A stretch of 64,000 bases of DNA from Alisma plantago-aquatica (lineage: Eukaryota > Streptophyta > Magnoliopsida > Alismatales > Alismataceae): contig OY856409.1 of assembly GCA_963693085.1 (NCBI GenBank), positions 501,364,303-501,428,302 of the forward strand, in the 5' to 3' direction. Positions within the stretch are counted from its first letter, which is position 1. The number at the start of each line of letters is the position of its first letter. The notes beneath the pieces are model-generated. The model was given only the letters and a program-made list of their open reading frames with translations, had not been told where the DNA came from and did not search any database. The position numbers were made by a program, and so were the translations under genes. Shown in pieces: positions 24,867-36,800 of the stretch.

Positions 24867-24939
24867 GTAACCTAATTTCTTTATAATTCAATATCTTATT
24901 CAAGCCTGCAATTATTCATAATTTGATTACCTTATGTAG
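24867..24939 (+). other. Intron-like 73 bp insertion between gag and protease
   Basis: The segment starts GTAACC, ends TTATGTAG, is AT-rich and contains an in-frame stop. Its removal joins phase 1 of the gag frame to the protease frame. After removal the distance from the conserved Gly to the catalytic Asp of protease is 13 residues, which is the spacing I know for uninterrupted relatives. 73 bp is near the lower size limit of plant introns. Without removal, gag and protease are in different frames. It could also be a simple insertion that happens to look like an intron. Confidence 0.55.
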
Positions 24940-25412
24940 GCATTGTATTATTAAATGGTCATCCTGTTAAGGCTTTATTTGACTCTGGACCTACAAATAT
25001 GTTTATTTCTCGAACTCTGGCATCTATATTACATCTGAATATAAGGGACTTGGGATATATTCTGGATGTGTCTACTCCTAGAGGAAAAATACTCACAACT
25101 CTATAGAAAACTGATGAACTCTCTCTTAAATATGAAAATCATGATATGCCCTTTGAATTCATTCTCCTAACTATGTAAGACTTTGATGTCATACTTGGTA
25201 TGGACTGGCTTTACACATACCATGCTCACATTAATTGTAGAAACAAAATGGTAGTCCTCTCTCAACCTCATTCTTATCCTGTAAAAATCCCTAGGGGAAG
25301 CGGATTCTGTAATAATATTATAATCTCCTCTCTTAAAGCTAAAAATCTCATTTCTAAAGGATGTAAAGTCTTCCTCACATTAGCGAGACCAGTCCTAGTA
25401 GCGGACATGTAG
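24940..25412 (+). pseudogene. Protease region of element T
   Basis: Retropepsin that would mature the polyprotein. The active site reads LFDSGPTNMFIS with the DSG triad intact (relatives usually have Ala-Thr-His after it). The second conserved block FDVILGMDWL is present near 25180. In-frame stops are TAG at 25104-25106, TAA at 25176-25178 and TAG at 25410-25412. A frameshift follows before RT. Confidence 0.87.
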
Positions 25413-25417
25413 AAAGT

Positions 25418-26710
25418 GTGGAGGTGGTACGTGACTTCCCTGATGTTTTTTCGGAGGAGCTTCCTGGGTTTCCTCCAAATAGAGATATTGAGTTCTCCAT
25501 AGATCTTCTTCCAGGAACCACTCTGATTTCTAGGGAACTATATAGGATGGCTCCGGTTGAGCTTATGGAGTTAAGAAATAGTTGTAAGAACTCCTCGACA
25601 AAGGTTTCATTCATCCTAGTGTTTCCCCCTGGGGTGCTCATGTTCTTTTTGTTAAAAAGAAGGATGGTTCTATGCGTATGTGTATTGACTATCACATGTT
25701 GAACCAAGCTACTGTTAAAAACAAGTATCCTCTCCCCCGTATTGATGATCTCTTTGATCAGCTTCGTACTGCTAAAGTTTTCTCAAATATTGATCTTCGT
25801 TCTGGCTACCATCAACTTAAAATCAAGGATTCTGATATTTCTAAAACTGCATTTCAAACTCTTTATGGGCATTACAAATTTCTAGTGATGCCATTCGGGT
25901 TGACCAACGCACCAGGCGTATTTATGAATCTGATGAACAAAGTCTTCCAACCCTATCTTGATGAGTTCGTGGTTGTTTTCATTGATGATATCTTGATCTA
26001 TTCTGATTCTAAGGAAAAACATCGGGATCACTTGCGAGTAGTTCTTGACATTCTTCGAACTAAAAAATTCGATGGCAAGCTCTCTAAATGTGAATTATGG
26101 ATTGATAAAGTCATGTTTCTTGGACATGTCATTTTTGGGGGTAGTATATCTGTTGATCCTGCTAAAGTTTCTGTTATACTTGATTGGCAACCTCCCTGTA
26201 ATCCTTCTAAAATTTGGAGTTTCTTGGGTCTAGCTGGATATTATCGTCACTTTATCCCAAATTTCTCCAAAGTGGCACTTCCTCAGACTAAGCTTACTTG
26301 GAAGGACGAGCACTTCATCTGGTCAGCTGCTTGTGAGTCCAGTTTCCAACAATTAAAGCAGAAGTTGACGTCATCTCTTGTTCTTATTCTATCCTCTGGC
26401 AACGAAGGGTTTGTGATATTCACTGATGCTTTGAGGAATGGGTTAGGATGTGTCCTACAGCAGAATGGTAAGGTAGTGGCCTTTGCATCTAGACAGCTAA
26501 AACCCAATGAGCTTAATTATCCCACGCATGATTTGGAATTAGCTACAATCATTCATGCTCTCAAAATCTAGAGGCACTACCTATATGAGGCAACATTCGA
26601 CATCTTCACCGATCACAAAAGCCTAAAGTACATCCTGACTCAGAAGGACTTGAATCTTCATCAACATTGATGGATTGAATACTTGAAGGACTACGATTTC
26701 ACTATTTTCT
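25418..26710 (+). pseudogene. Reverse transcriptase and RNase H of element T
   Basis: RT begins with VVRDFPDVF and [10 protein letters not shown] one-base deletion near 25585-25592 shifts the frame; the main block continues from 25672. It shows [19 protein letters not shown], the [10 protein letters not shown] block and the catalytic FIDD at 25978-25989. RNase H has its first Asp in IFTDA, the Glu in DLELATII and a further Asp in IFTDHKSLKY, so its acidic residues are kept. In-frame stops are TAG at 26569-26571 and TGA at 26668-26670. Confidence 0.93.
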
Positions 26711-28298
26711 ATCATCTGGGAAAGGCAAATGTAGTCGTTGATGCCCTTAGTAGGGAAAGGGCAGTGTGTGCATCTCTTTTTGTTCCTGAATGGAAGAACA
26801 TGGAGGATCTAGTGGGCTGGAAACTGCAGTTTTTGTCTGATCGTGTGCATGTTAATAACATTTCCATCACATCCGACTTGCATTTCGAACTTCTTGAGGC
26901 ACAGAAGGCTAGTCCTAATCTTACAGAGCTCTCCTCTCTCCTGTCAAAGCCGCAAACACATTTGTTTTTGGGTCTTGATGGTGGTCTTCGATACAAGAAT
27001 TGTATGTGGTTGCCTGAGCAGTCAGCGGTAAAGACAACAATTCTTAGCGAGGCACATGGGTCAAAGTACATAGTTCATCCTGACACGATGAAGATGTACA
27101 AAGACCGACAACGTCAGTTCTGGTGGAGGGGCATGCAGCATGATATTGCCGATTTCATGTCCAGGTGTCTGACATGCCAAAGGATCAAGGCCGAACATCA
27201 GAGACTAGGCGGTCTACTACAACCCCTTGAGATTCCAAAATGGAAATGGTAACACATCACCATGGATTTCGTGGTGGGATTACCCAGGACCAGGAAGGGA
27301 TACGACGCTGCATGGGTCATAGTGGATCGTCTCACCAAGTCAGCTCATTTTCTTCCTATGAAGACTACTGAAAAGGTTTCTGAGTTGGCTAACCTCTACA
27401 TACGAGAGATTGTATGTCTGTATGGAGTCCCAACGTCTATTGTCTTAGACAGGGACCCGAAGTTCATATCAAAGCTGTGGAAGCAGGTTCAAGAGGAATT
27501 GGGCACCAAGTTGAACTTCAGTACAGCCTACCATCCGCAAATAGACGGGAAGTCAGAGCGTACAATATAGATTCTAGAGGATCTTCTACGATCTTGTATT
27601 CACGATTGGGAAGGCACGTGGGACTATTAATTACCTTTAGTTGAGTTTGCCTATAATAATAGCTATCAGGCAAGCATTGGGATGCCTCCCTATGAAGCTC
27701 TTTATGGCCGACCATGCAGATCTCCATTACACTGGGATGACGAAGGAGAACATACCCTGATGAAATCTGAGGAGATGTAGTTGTATACTAATAAGGATGT
27801 ACTGATCATGTAGAGGATGAAGTAGGCACAGGATAGGCAGAATTATTATGTAGATGCTCATCGTCAGGAACGTCAGTTCAAGGAAGGTGACCATGTTTTT
27901 CTGAAGATCTGTCCTATTCGAGCTTTGGCCAAGAACAAAGGAAAGCTCAGTCCTCATTATGTTGGACCCATTGAGATTTTGGAAAGGGTTGGTGAATGTG
28001 CATATCGTCTTGCTTTTCCACCTCAATATAGTTCCATGCATAATGTATTTCACATATCTAATCTAAAGCCTTATGTCAAAGACCCTAGTCACATTCTGAA
28101 TCATGAGCCTCTCGAGCTGAAAGATGATCTGTCTTATGCTGAGTCACCAGTCAAAATACTTGATTTTAAGACAAAGGAGCTTCACAGTAATCGGCATATA
28201 GATATGTTGAAAGTTCTCTAGAGCCACCATGATCAAACCGATGCCACATGGGAGCTCAAGTTAGAGGTCACACAAAAATATCCACATCTCTTTTAGGC
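26711..28298 (+). pseudogene. Integrase with C-terminal chromodomain of element T
   Basis: The zinc-binding region has the two His (HGSKYIVH) and CLTC Cys pair in place. The core keeps the first Asp (MDFVVGLP), the second Asp (VLDRDPKF) and the Glu (KSERTI). The GKLSPHYVGPIEI block at 27925 onward belongs to the C-terminal domain. The end, about 28138-28298, is a degenerate chromodomain with the ATWE and YPHLF landmarks, the part that steers chromoviruses to particular chromatin. The frame is continuous, but TAA at 27250-27252, TAG at 27568-27570, TAG at 28219-28221 and several stops near 27630-27825 interrupt it. Most fit C to T changes. Confidence 0.92.
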
Positions 28299-28325
28299 TG
28301 CTTGAATTTTGAGGGCAAAATTCTT

Positions 28326-28340
28326 AAAAGGAGGGGAGAA
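28326..28340 (+). other. Polypurine tract of element T
   Basis: AAAAGGAGGGGAGAA ends directly at the 3' LTR start TGTGACATTG. Confidence 0.93.
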
Positions 28341-31300
28341 TGTGACATTGTGAGTTTTTATAATATTTTCTATCTCTTAAAAGTATTATTATCAAATTTG
28401 TTGACAAAAATACCCTCATATACTTTCCTCACTCAATTCAACAAAGATGAGTCACAAATTGCACAGAAAATGCAAACCCTGGTATGCGCTATTATGATAA
28501 AATACATGTGTTAGTGTATTTAGTAAATGAACATATCAAATATTGGAATTTGGATCTCAAACTTATACCACAGCTTCATGACGACCTTATAAAACTACCC
28601 CTAAAGTTTTGTTGCATTTGGATCAACCAATTGGGAGATATGACCAATTTAATTTGGTGCATATTCCATTTCATTTTGGACCTTAGGGCCTAAGTTTCGG
28701 ATTCCCATTTGATATATATGTCACGCACCCCTTTTTCTTGGTTGGAGGCAGAATTGCGAATCAGAGATCAACCACGACCATATGATTGGTTGATCAAGGA
28801 TCACATGAGATCTAACAGACCCCGGGTCATCCCTAACCTCCCGCAAGACCAGGTCTCCACCTCCAACAGAACATCAACTCATCCAAAAGATCTAGCGCTC
28901 AAATCTCGTTCCCTCTCCATGAGATATTTGGAGGAAGCTTTTTACTACCCAAAACGAATCTAACAACCCTCTACTCACATCCCCTCATCCATGGAATAGG
29001 GATAAAGAACTCCCGACTTCTCACCCCATTCCAGGCGGCAGCGGCTGATTTTAGGGCTTCATCGCCTAGCCTCCCAAACACCTTTTTAACCCCTCCACTA
29101 GCTTCTCCGACCTTCCTTTATTCATCTCCCATCACTAATTGCGCCGAGAGTCCCCCCTTCCTTCCCGACCTTGAGCACCCTCACCTTGCCTGATACTGAC
29201 CCTTCTCCTGCCCTCCAGAGCCTCTATTTCTCAATCAACTGGGGCTACACGTTCCTGGGATCCCGACGAGTCGAGCAGCACCCCCGGTTGGAGCCGCGAA
29301 GGTCTAGAACCTCGGGTCGACTAGCCTCCACAGTTGAGCTCAAAAGTGTCATCTTCGGAGAGGTCCAGGGCATGTCGAGTAGCAAAGAGTGGACACAGAG
29401 TCTCATGAACCTCACGTGGAGCTTCGTGACCCCTCAATTCAGCTGGAGGGTAGGTAAAACATTAGAACCCAATTTCTATTCATCGAGCCTCCTGTCATCA
29501 TAATCATAGTTGTAGTCCACCTCCGACGAGCTTCTTGGGCTCATTGAACTCGGGGAGATCCCGCGAATGAAACCTGCTCACGCTCACGCACTCAGCACCC
29601 ACCTAGATACCCCACCCCTTCACCATTCCTTGCTACAGCTAGCTTCTGCCATTGCACGGGCAATAGACGAATCGAACAAGATGAAAACCCCCCTTTGACC
29701 ATGCGTGGTCACACGCAAATGCTTCAACCCCAAGGGCACTAACATCCTTTACTCCCAACCTTGACCCTTTTGATCGAGGCTGGCTCACGGGTTAAGGAGA
29801 GGATCCGCAAAGCCAGATCCCTCCTCTGATCCATGAGGTCGACCACCTTTTTCTTTTTTTTACTTTTCTTTTAATTCCTTAGAAATTACCTGATTGGTCA
29901 GAACTTATGAAAACCCTAGAAAATGATAGGATTATCAGAAAATATCGAACTAATATACTTTTTTCATTAGAAAAATGTGATCTATTTAAATAAAATGTTG
30001 TTAGGTCCTAGATCAAATTCCTTCTCTGAAGATATGGCATACATACCTAATGACCTCTTAATATTTATATATATTGTATGATAATGGTCATCATTGATTT
30101 TAGATCCACTTTGGGGACTTCCTAAACCCTAATTGAGGTCTTGATCACCATGTTACTCAAAATCCTATCTAAGAAGGATAGTTGATTCAATAGTTATGAA
30201 AAAACCCTAATTTCCAGTTTCCTCTCTTCCTAATGTATACTTTATACAACTTTATGGAAAACCCTAACAATTAATTGTCCTTGAATGACTTGAATGACCC
30301 TGACCTTAGAGTCTAACTCTATTCTCTTGAATTATATGTATCCTAAAAGTGATATCCTCAAATGACCTAAACCCTAATAACAAACCCCAATGTGGAATGA
30401 TGAGAACCCATGGTGACTTTAGGTTTTTGTTATATTTTAGGGTGATCTACTATCTTTCTCATAATCTAGGACTTGTGGAATCTAGATCTGAAAATTAAGT
30501 GTATGTGGATATAATTATATGACCAGATTTGCTGGATGTTGAATATATGTACTTGCTTGCTTGTATTTGAAATACATTGCTGGATGTATATGTATGTATA
30601 TTGACAATCTTTGCTTTGAACAACTAATAACAGAAATGAACAGGAACATGAAATGTAGTTACTAGTGGTGCTCATTAATCTCCCTAATAGAGAGGGAAAG
30701 TATTAATGTTGACTAGCACCTCCCTAATGATACAAGGTATGCAAGGAGATCCCTAATGGTACAAGGTACGCAGGGATAGGGCCCAATATATATGTGTGTG
30801 CTAAGTCCACCATAGTAATGCATATTCATTCTAAATGAGGCTAATAACTTGGGATTACCTAATTTTCTGCCTTTAAATAACATTTTCATTCTCTTTCTCC
30901 AATTTTGAGTATTTTATATACCAGCATAGTATAGCTTTTAATTCCATGTACCAACTTTGTTGATGTTTTTGTTTCTCATATTTTCTAGGTACAAACAACA
31001 AATGAAGCATTTCAAAGTACCAGAAGCCACTAAATAATGAGCTTGGAGGATATTAGATAGATCTCCACTTCTCACCTTATTCATTTCAGTTAGATAGTTT
31101 ATTCTTCTAGATGATGTAATAGGATGTTATAGATCCTATGTAATAATCGTATTTTCTTTTTCATAGACTTATTCTTCTTCCCTATCAATTATTAGTATGT
31201 ATGTCTTTATCTTTTATCATTGAATGAAGTGTTGTGTGGCTATCTATTGATGATGTGTACATGATCTTAGCTTATCTCTATTTTTTTAGTTGGTTATCCT

Positions 31301-31398
31301 AATTTCTTATATTTTTCCCTTTTGACATTTATAGATATGAGTGCACGCATATCTGTGTATGTCACTAAGGAAAGTATATAGAAATTGGGGTCGTCACA
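28341..31398 (+). repeat. 3' LTR of element T, 3058 bp
   Basis: Aligns end to end with 20161-23216, with scattered substitutions and few indels, from TGTGACA to GTCGTCACA. It is followed by the GGGTA duplication. Confidence 0.96.
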
Positions 31399-31403
31399 GG
31401 GTA
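31399..31403. repeat. Target site duplication of element T (right)
   Basis: GGGTA, identical to 20156-20160. Confidence 0.95.
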
Positions 31404-31905
31404 CATCCACCAAAGGATGCACGACGCATGGCCCGTCAGACCCACTCACTGTGAGCACGGGTGAGAGGTACCACGGTGCCACTGGATCACCATCCAGTGG
31501 TCTAGATCTGTGGCTTCATCATCATCAATTAAAATCATGCAACACCCCCTCCTTCTCTATGATTTTGATATATATTTTCAAAAAATGAGAAATCCTACTT
31601 CCTTTTGCCAAATGAAGCATGTCTTTTATGCACCTTTTAATATCTAATGATGTATCTTTCTCTAGAAGGGTATTATTGTTTCAAATATCACTCTTAAATA
31701 CTAGAACAGTAACTTATATCCATCTTTGTTTTGAATCATGAAGTAGAACCTTTTGATGTACCTTTTTACTCTTTTAGACCTAAAATGGCCATTTTTGCTT
31801 ATGCATGATAATACTTGCTTAATCTTGGATTTTGACATATCTAATAATCATATGATCTTTCCACTTTGAAATCAGTAACCTTTTTACATGTGACATAATC
31901 CACTA
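31404..31905 (+). repeat. 3' LTR of element H, part 2
   Basis: 502 bp lying between the insertions of element T and the CACTA element. It has no coding content. Assigned to H because it lies between two insertions and because the summed LTR length fits. The first 5' copy of this stretch is deleted, so direct alignment is not possible. Confidence 0.6.
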
Positions 31906-31920
31906 CACTACTATAGAAAT
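31906..31920 (+). repeat. Left terminal inverted repeat of the CACTA element
   Basis: CACTACTATAGAAAT, an exact inverted match to 37681-37695, with CTA before it. Confidence 0.97.
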
Positions 31921-31939
31921 AGAGTTCAGTGTTGCTTTT

Positions 31940-32345
31940 ATGGGCGTCAGTTATTTCGAACAACCGACGCCTATAATATTAGGCGTCAGTTATTTATGCA
32001 AATTGATGTCTATATTCGAAGACCAGCCAGACACGGGTACCGCTTTGTATTCAGCGTCGGCTGAGTATAACCAACGGACGCCTAAAGGCACCCGCGAAAT
32101 CCAATTTTCGAGCGAAAAAAATCTAGGTCACATACAGCGTCGGTTGTTTAACGATTCACCGACGCCTATGTGAAATGAAATTTTCCACGAAAAGTTCCAC
32201 TTTCAGTGTCGGTTATCCTTGGATAACCGACGCTGATAATAGTTCCCGCCAATTAATTTGGGGTAAAGATTGTCTAATTGGATGTTGGTTATTACTATCA
32301 ACCGACACTGAAGATAATAGGTGTCGGTTGTCGTAGATAACCGAC
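31940..32345. repeat. Left subterminal repeat region of the CACTA element
   Basis: Five or more small hairpins, each GGCGTCGGTT-like followed within 10-15 bp by AACCGACGCC-like. They include 31943-31972, 32052-32080, 32137-32166 and 32204-32233. In related elements such motifs bind the transposase. Open frames seen here are a by-product of the repeats. Confidence 0.88.
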
Positions 32346-32936
32346 GTCGTTGACCAACTTAATAGAGGCTCGATCACCCGACTCTTCCCCCTTTCTTCCT
32401 GTTTCATCGATTCTCCTGTGCGCTGCTCGTCGCCGCTCTGCCAAAATCGCCGCATGGTGCCTGGTGCCTGCTGCTTCTCACTCGCCGTTGATGATCCCTG
32501 CTGCTGCTCTGCGTTGCCACTGCCACCCGCCGCCTTCCTCCTTGCACCGCCGCTGCCCACTCCTTCCTCCCTGCTCACGCCCTACTGCGGCGTTGTCTTC
32601 TTGCTTGCCTCCGCTGCTCACAAGGTCTTAGCCGTAGCACCTTCTTCCTTGTCTTCTTCCTTTCCGCCCGCTGCTCTACTCTGCTTGCTGCTCTGACTTC
32701 AAAACCTAAGACTAGTTAGTGTTTTACTTCTTTCACTGAGAACTGAGAAGAATGGCCTACCACGTCCGTGTTGGGCAGCACGGCCGTGGTAGGCCAACAC
32801 AGCCACGGCCGTGTTTGATTTGATTTAAACCCTAATTTGATTTAAACTTGTCCATTCTAGCATCCTAATTTGATTTGATTAAACCCTAACATTGATGAAA
32901 CCCTAACATCAATTGTGATGAAACCCTAACATGTAC
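32346..32936 (+). other. GC-rich leader of the CACTA element
   Basis: A GC-rich stretch (about 32370-32700) rich in Ser/Pro/Ala/Cys codons on the plus strand is followed by AT-rich sequence with repeated AAACCCTAA. It may be the 5' untranslated part of the transposase transcript or a captured fragment. I recognise no protein in it. A hairpin at 32753-32796 is listed separately. Confidence 0.4.
32753..32796. repeat. 18 bp arm hairpin in the CACTA leader
   Basis: TGGCCTACCACGTCCGTG pairs with CACGGCCGTGGTAGGCCA across an 8 bp loop with one mismatch. The core resembles a small GC-rich cruciform. No function is known to me. Confidence 0.75.
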
Positions 32937-33713
32937 ATATCTATTATTGTGTTTGTTGGCCTAGAAACCCGTCCAAGATTGACTCATTAGGAGTAAATCT
33001 TGGATAGTCCCCGGTTTGGGACTGTTCTTGAACACCTAATCTCACTTAGGATGTAAGTGTATAATGTGTATTGGGTTTTTGAGAAAATTTCAGTAGCATT
33101 TCCCCGTTTGTTCTCTAAGTACATATGTACTTAGAGAACAGTGGGGAAATGCTGCCGAAATTTTCTTGAAAACCCAATACACATTATACACTTACTAGTG
33201 AGATTAGGTGTTCAAGTATGGGATAGGTGGTACACATTTATTATATATAAGAATGACATCACATGTGTTTGTTGGCCTAGAAAGTGAACAATCATTGTTC
33301 TTTATATTACTTGTACATTGGTATAAATTAGAATGAACAATCATTAAATTATATACTATTTGTATGGAGTCCGGCTTCATTGTAGATATCTATTATTGTG
33401 TTTGTTGGCCTAGAAACCCGTCCAAGATTGACTCATTAGGAGTAAATCTTGGATAGTCCCCAGTTTGGGACTGTTCTTGAACACCTAATCTCACTTAGGA
33501 TGTAAGTGTATAATGTGTATTGGGTTTTCAAGAAAATTTTGGTAGCATTTCCCCATTTGTTCTCTAAGTACATATGTACTTAGAGAACAGTGGGGAAATG
33601 CTGCCGAAATTTTCTTGAAAACCCAATACACATTATACACTTACTAGTGAGATTAGGTGTTCAAGGATGGGATAGGTGGTACACATTTATTATATATAAG
33701 AATGACATCACAT
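32937..33713. repeat. Two tandem copies (449 bp period) of a long hairpin
   Basis: The block 32937-33264 recurs at 33386-33713 with few changes. Each copy contains an inverted repeat with arms of about 95 bp, at 33027-33216 and 33476-33665, centred on the palindrome TAAGTACATATGTACTTA. A smaller hairpin lies 5' of each. The 33265-33385 spacer is unrelated. The block sits directly upstream of the transposase start and would be transcribed as a near-perfect double-stranded RNA stem if it lies within the 5' leader. Confidence 0.88.
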
Positions 33714-33802
33714 TATACACTTAGGATGTAAGTGTATACCCTAATCTTTTCCTAATATATACTTGTTTCCTAATATATACTTGTTTTCTCTTTGATCATA
33801 GA

Positions 33803-36800
33803 ATGGATAGATCATGGATGTCCATTCGTAATCATTGTACCCCAGAGTTTATATCTGGTCTTGATCAGTTTATTAGATTTGCCGAGGAACATAGGAAAAA
33901 ACTTACAGATAGGTTCTACTGTCCATGTAGGCATTGCGGTAACAACTTGAAAGTCAACACTGGTGAGGAAATCAAAAGTCATGTCATGTGCAACGGGATT
34001 GTACAAGGCTATACAGAATGGAACTGGCATGGAGAGATTTCAAAATCGAAACCAGTAGATGTCGATAGCATTGCTTGGGTGGAAGAAGAAATTGCCTCCG
34101 ATGACGTAAATGTGAACGAACCAGTTCCAGCAGACATCGTTGATGTGATGCTGGATAGTTGTAGGGTAGAGCACACCGATCCACCTCCTATCTTTAGAAA
34201 CATTGTGCATGATGTTGAGATACCGTTATACACAGGCTGTGTTAAGTTTACGAAGCTTAGCGCTGTGTTGAGATTGTATAAGTTGAAAGCTAACAATAGA
34301 TGGAGCGATAAAAGCTTCACTTCATTGTTGACTTTGTTGAAAGAAATGCTTCCTGAAGGAAACGAGCTGCCAATCTCAACATACCAGGTAAAGAAAATGT
34401 TGTGCCCAATGGGAATGGAGGCCAAGAAGATACACGCATGCCCGAATGATTGTGTATTATTTCAAAAGGACTATGTAGATTTGAAAGATTGTCCAAAATG
34501 TGGTGCGTCACGGTATAAATTGACGACTTCGGGGGAGTCCAAAACTGGTTCTCTTGCCAAGGTGTTGTGGTATCTACCTATAATATAACGGTTTCAACGC
34601 TTGTTAGCAAATCCGAAAGATGCGAAGAATTTGAGGTGGCATGCAGATGTTAAGAAAAATAATGATGGGATCCTACGACATGCGTCTGATTCCTCACAGT
34701 GGAAGAAGATTGATCTATTGTACCCCAAATTTGGTGAAGAAGATAGGAATCTAAGACTTGGGCTTTGTACAGATGGGATGAATCTGTACGGGACATTGAG
34801 CAGCCAGCATAGCACTTGGCCTCAGGGCACAAGGGATGAATTGACAGTTGCTCTGGGTAACCTAGAGCATCCTGGACGTGTTAGGGGTGCAGGCGCTGGT
34901 GTGGGCATCAAAGCATTCTTTGGGCCATCCCAGCGCAAACCCAGAGCGAGACTTTCTCAAGAAGAGGTAAACTATTCTTTTTTTAGAATGTTACTGCAAA
35001 AGGAAATTCAATAATAAGAAGCTAATGTTTCTTTTATCCATGTATAGGAGAATAAGAGAGTCGAGGATATAGTTGCTAAGAAGGTCAACGATGTAGTTGC
35101 TGAGAAGGTCAAGGAAGAATTGATGCGGTGGCAGGCATCTCAGGCTTCCAATCAGCCTATGGCGACCCACTCTTCTCCTGATGCACAGACTGCGAGTAAT
35201 CCTGGAGACCCATCGCCTAACACGTCTGCTGTAAGTATTGTTTATGACATTTTAGCTAGTCTTTTCAAGATGATATGTATATATGTATAACATTCTTTAC
35301 GTAAATTTGTAGGCATTGAAGCCATGCCGCTTAAGAATGTAAGACTATGTTGTTGCAGAGGCACAGGCTTACCTGTCCCTTCCTGGGGAAAAGTTTCACG
35401 GGACTCCAATGCCACAGGGCTGCGTTCGTGTGGGCCCATTACGTGTGTTACCCGATTGGAGGGAAGCTACATTGCCATATCCCCACCCGAATATTGATAC
35501 ACTTGTTGAGGCAGAAGGCGGGGTCATATTGTGGCCCAAAGCAGATGTCGTCTACACTACTGAAATTGTAAGATAAATTTACATTGATTTAGACTGTTAA
35601 TGTGTATATATGAGGTCAACTGATCTGAAATTATATATATATATATAGGTTAAAAAGAAGACACCAGGAGCACCTAGGCCTCCACCTCCACTTCCCGCAT
35701 TACCAAGTTGGGTTCCAACTGACCTAACATACCCGTTAGGTCCTGCTTGTAGGGGAATGGCATGTTGGATACGGGCACATAATATACATTGCCCTATAAT
35801 TGTTTCTTTAGATGTAGATTATGCAGGTCAATCATACGATAGCTCTTTATTTATACAAGATATTATTGAGTTGTTTATGTATGCTTGGCTGAATACATCA
35901 ATGATAGAGACATGGATAAGGTGAGATCTTGTTTATACATCCATATACCTTGTGTAAGATCTGGTGATCTGGTTTCTTATATATTAATGCATACGTAATA
36001 CATGTTTTGCAGCTACTTAGTCGAAGATCAATGCAAACAATTTGCATTTGATCATGTGGGATTTTTTATTCCATCATTGATTAGTATGGTAGCTAAAGAC
36101 TCTGATAGTGTTCAACAATATTGTATAGATGCTTTTACAATTTTTTGTCAGCAAAAGAAGACGATAATAATAGCTCCATTCAATGTCAAGTAAGTTTACT
36201 TTATTTATAATTTGGACTTAAGAAAATTCCATTTTTATTGTGCATTTTGAGTTATTAATTATTAACTTTTTACCTCTAGCGGTAGACATTGGGAGTTACT
36301 AGTTATTGTCCCCGGGACGTTCACTGTTTATTATCTAGATCCCGTGGGAAGTACATTAAACACTAAAATTGGACACGTAATGAGAATGCCATTATTCTGG
36401 TGAGAAATATTTCATTTTTGTATCTGTTAACATCTGTTATTACATTACTATTTACTTATGCAATTTACTATGTTATATTAACATGTAGGGGTTTAGATGC
36501 ATTCAAAAAGGCTGGAGGAACGGTCCCAAGGAAAAAGAACCAGCCAATAAATTGGCAGAACGTACAAGTAAGTTCCCGACTCCAATGTATATATTATTGA
36601 TGTGAATTGTGCTTAGTTGTATTATTTTGTATGTTTTGATTTATAGTGCGCTACACAAGACATCGGCTGGGCATGCGCATACTATGTGATGTGATTTATG
36701 CAGATGATTATCCGACATGCCGCATTGTACATCGATACCATACATGAGGTATTATATATAGTCTCATTAGTTAGTATGAAATATATCAATCTTATTTTTA

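Larger units (their letters stand above)
20161..31398 (+). mobile_element. Complete chromovirus, Tekay-like (element T), 11238 bp
   Basis: All structural parts are present: 5' LTR 20161-23216, PBS, gag, protease, RT, RNase H, integrase with chromodomain, polypurine tract, 3' LTR 28341-31398, and a 5 bp GGGTA duplication. The chromodomain and tRNA-iMet PBS identify a chromovirus; the Tekay/Del assignment rests on LTR length and Gag-Pol motifs. The frame is broken by about ten stops and at least two frameshifts. The LTRs differ by eye at roughly one position in twenty over their first 180 bp, so the insertion is not recent. It lies in the 3' LTR of element H. Confidence 0.96.

Noticed and set aside
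26712..27071. Minus-strand open frame of 119 codons
   Set aside because: Lies antisense to the integrase region of element T and is a shadow of it.
32350..32696. Open frames of about 90-120 codons on both strands in the GC-rich CACTA leader
   Set aside because: Overlapping frames on both strands reflect GC-rich composition; no motif is recognisable.
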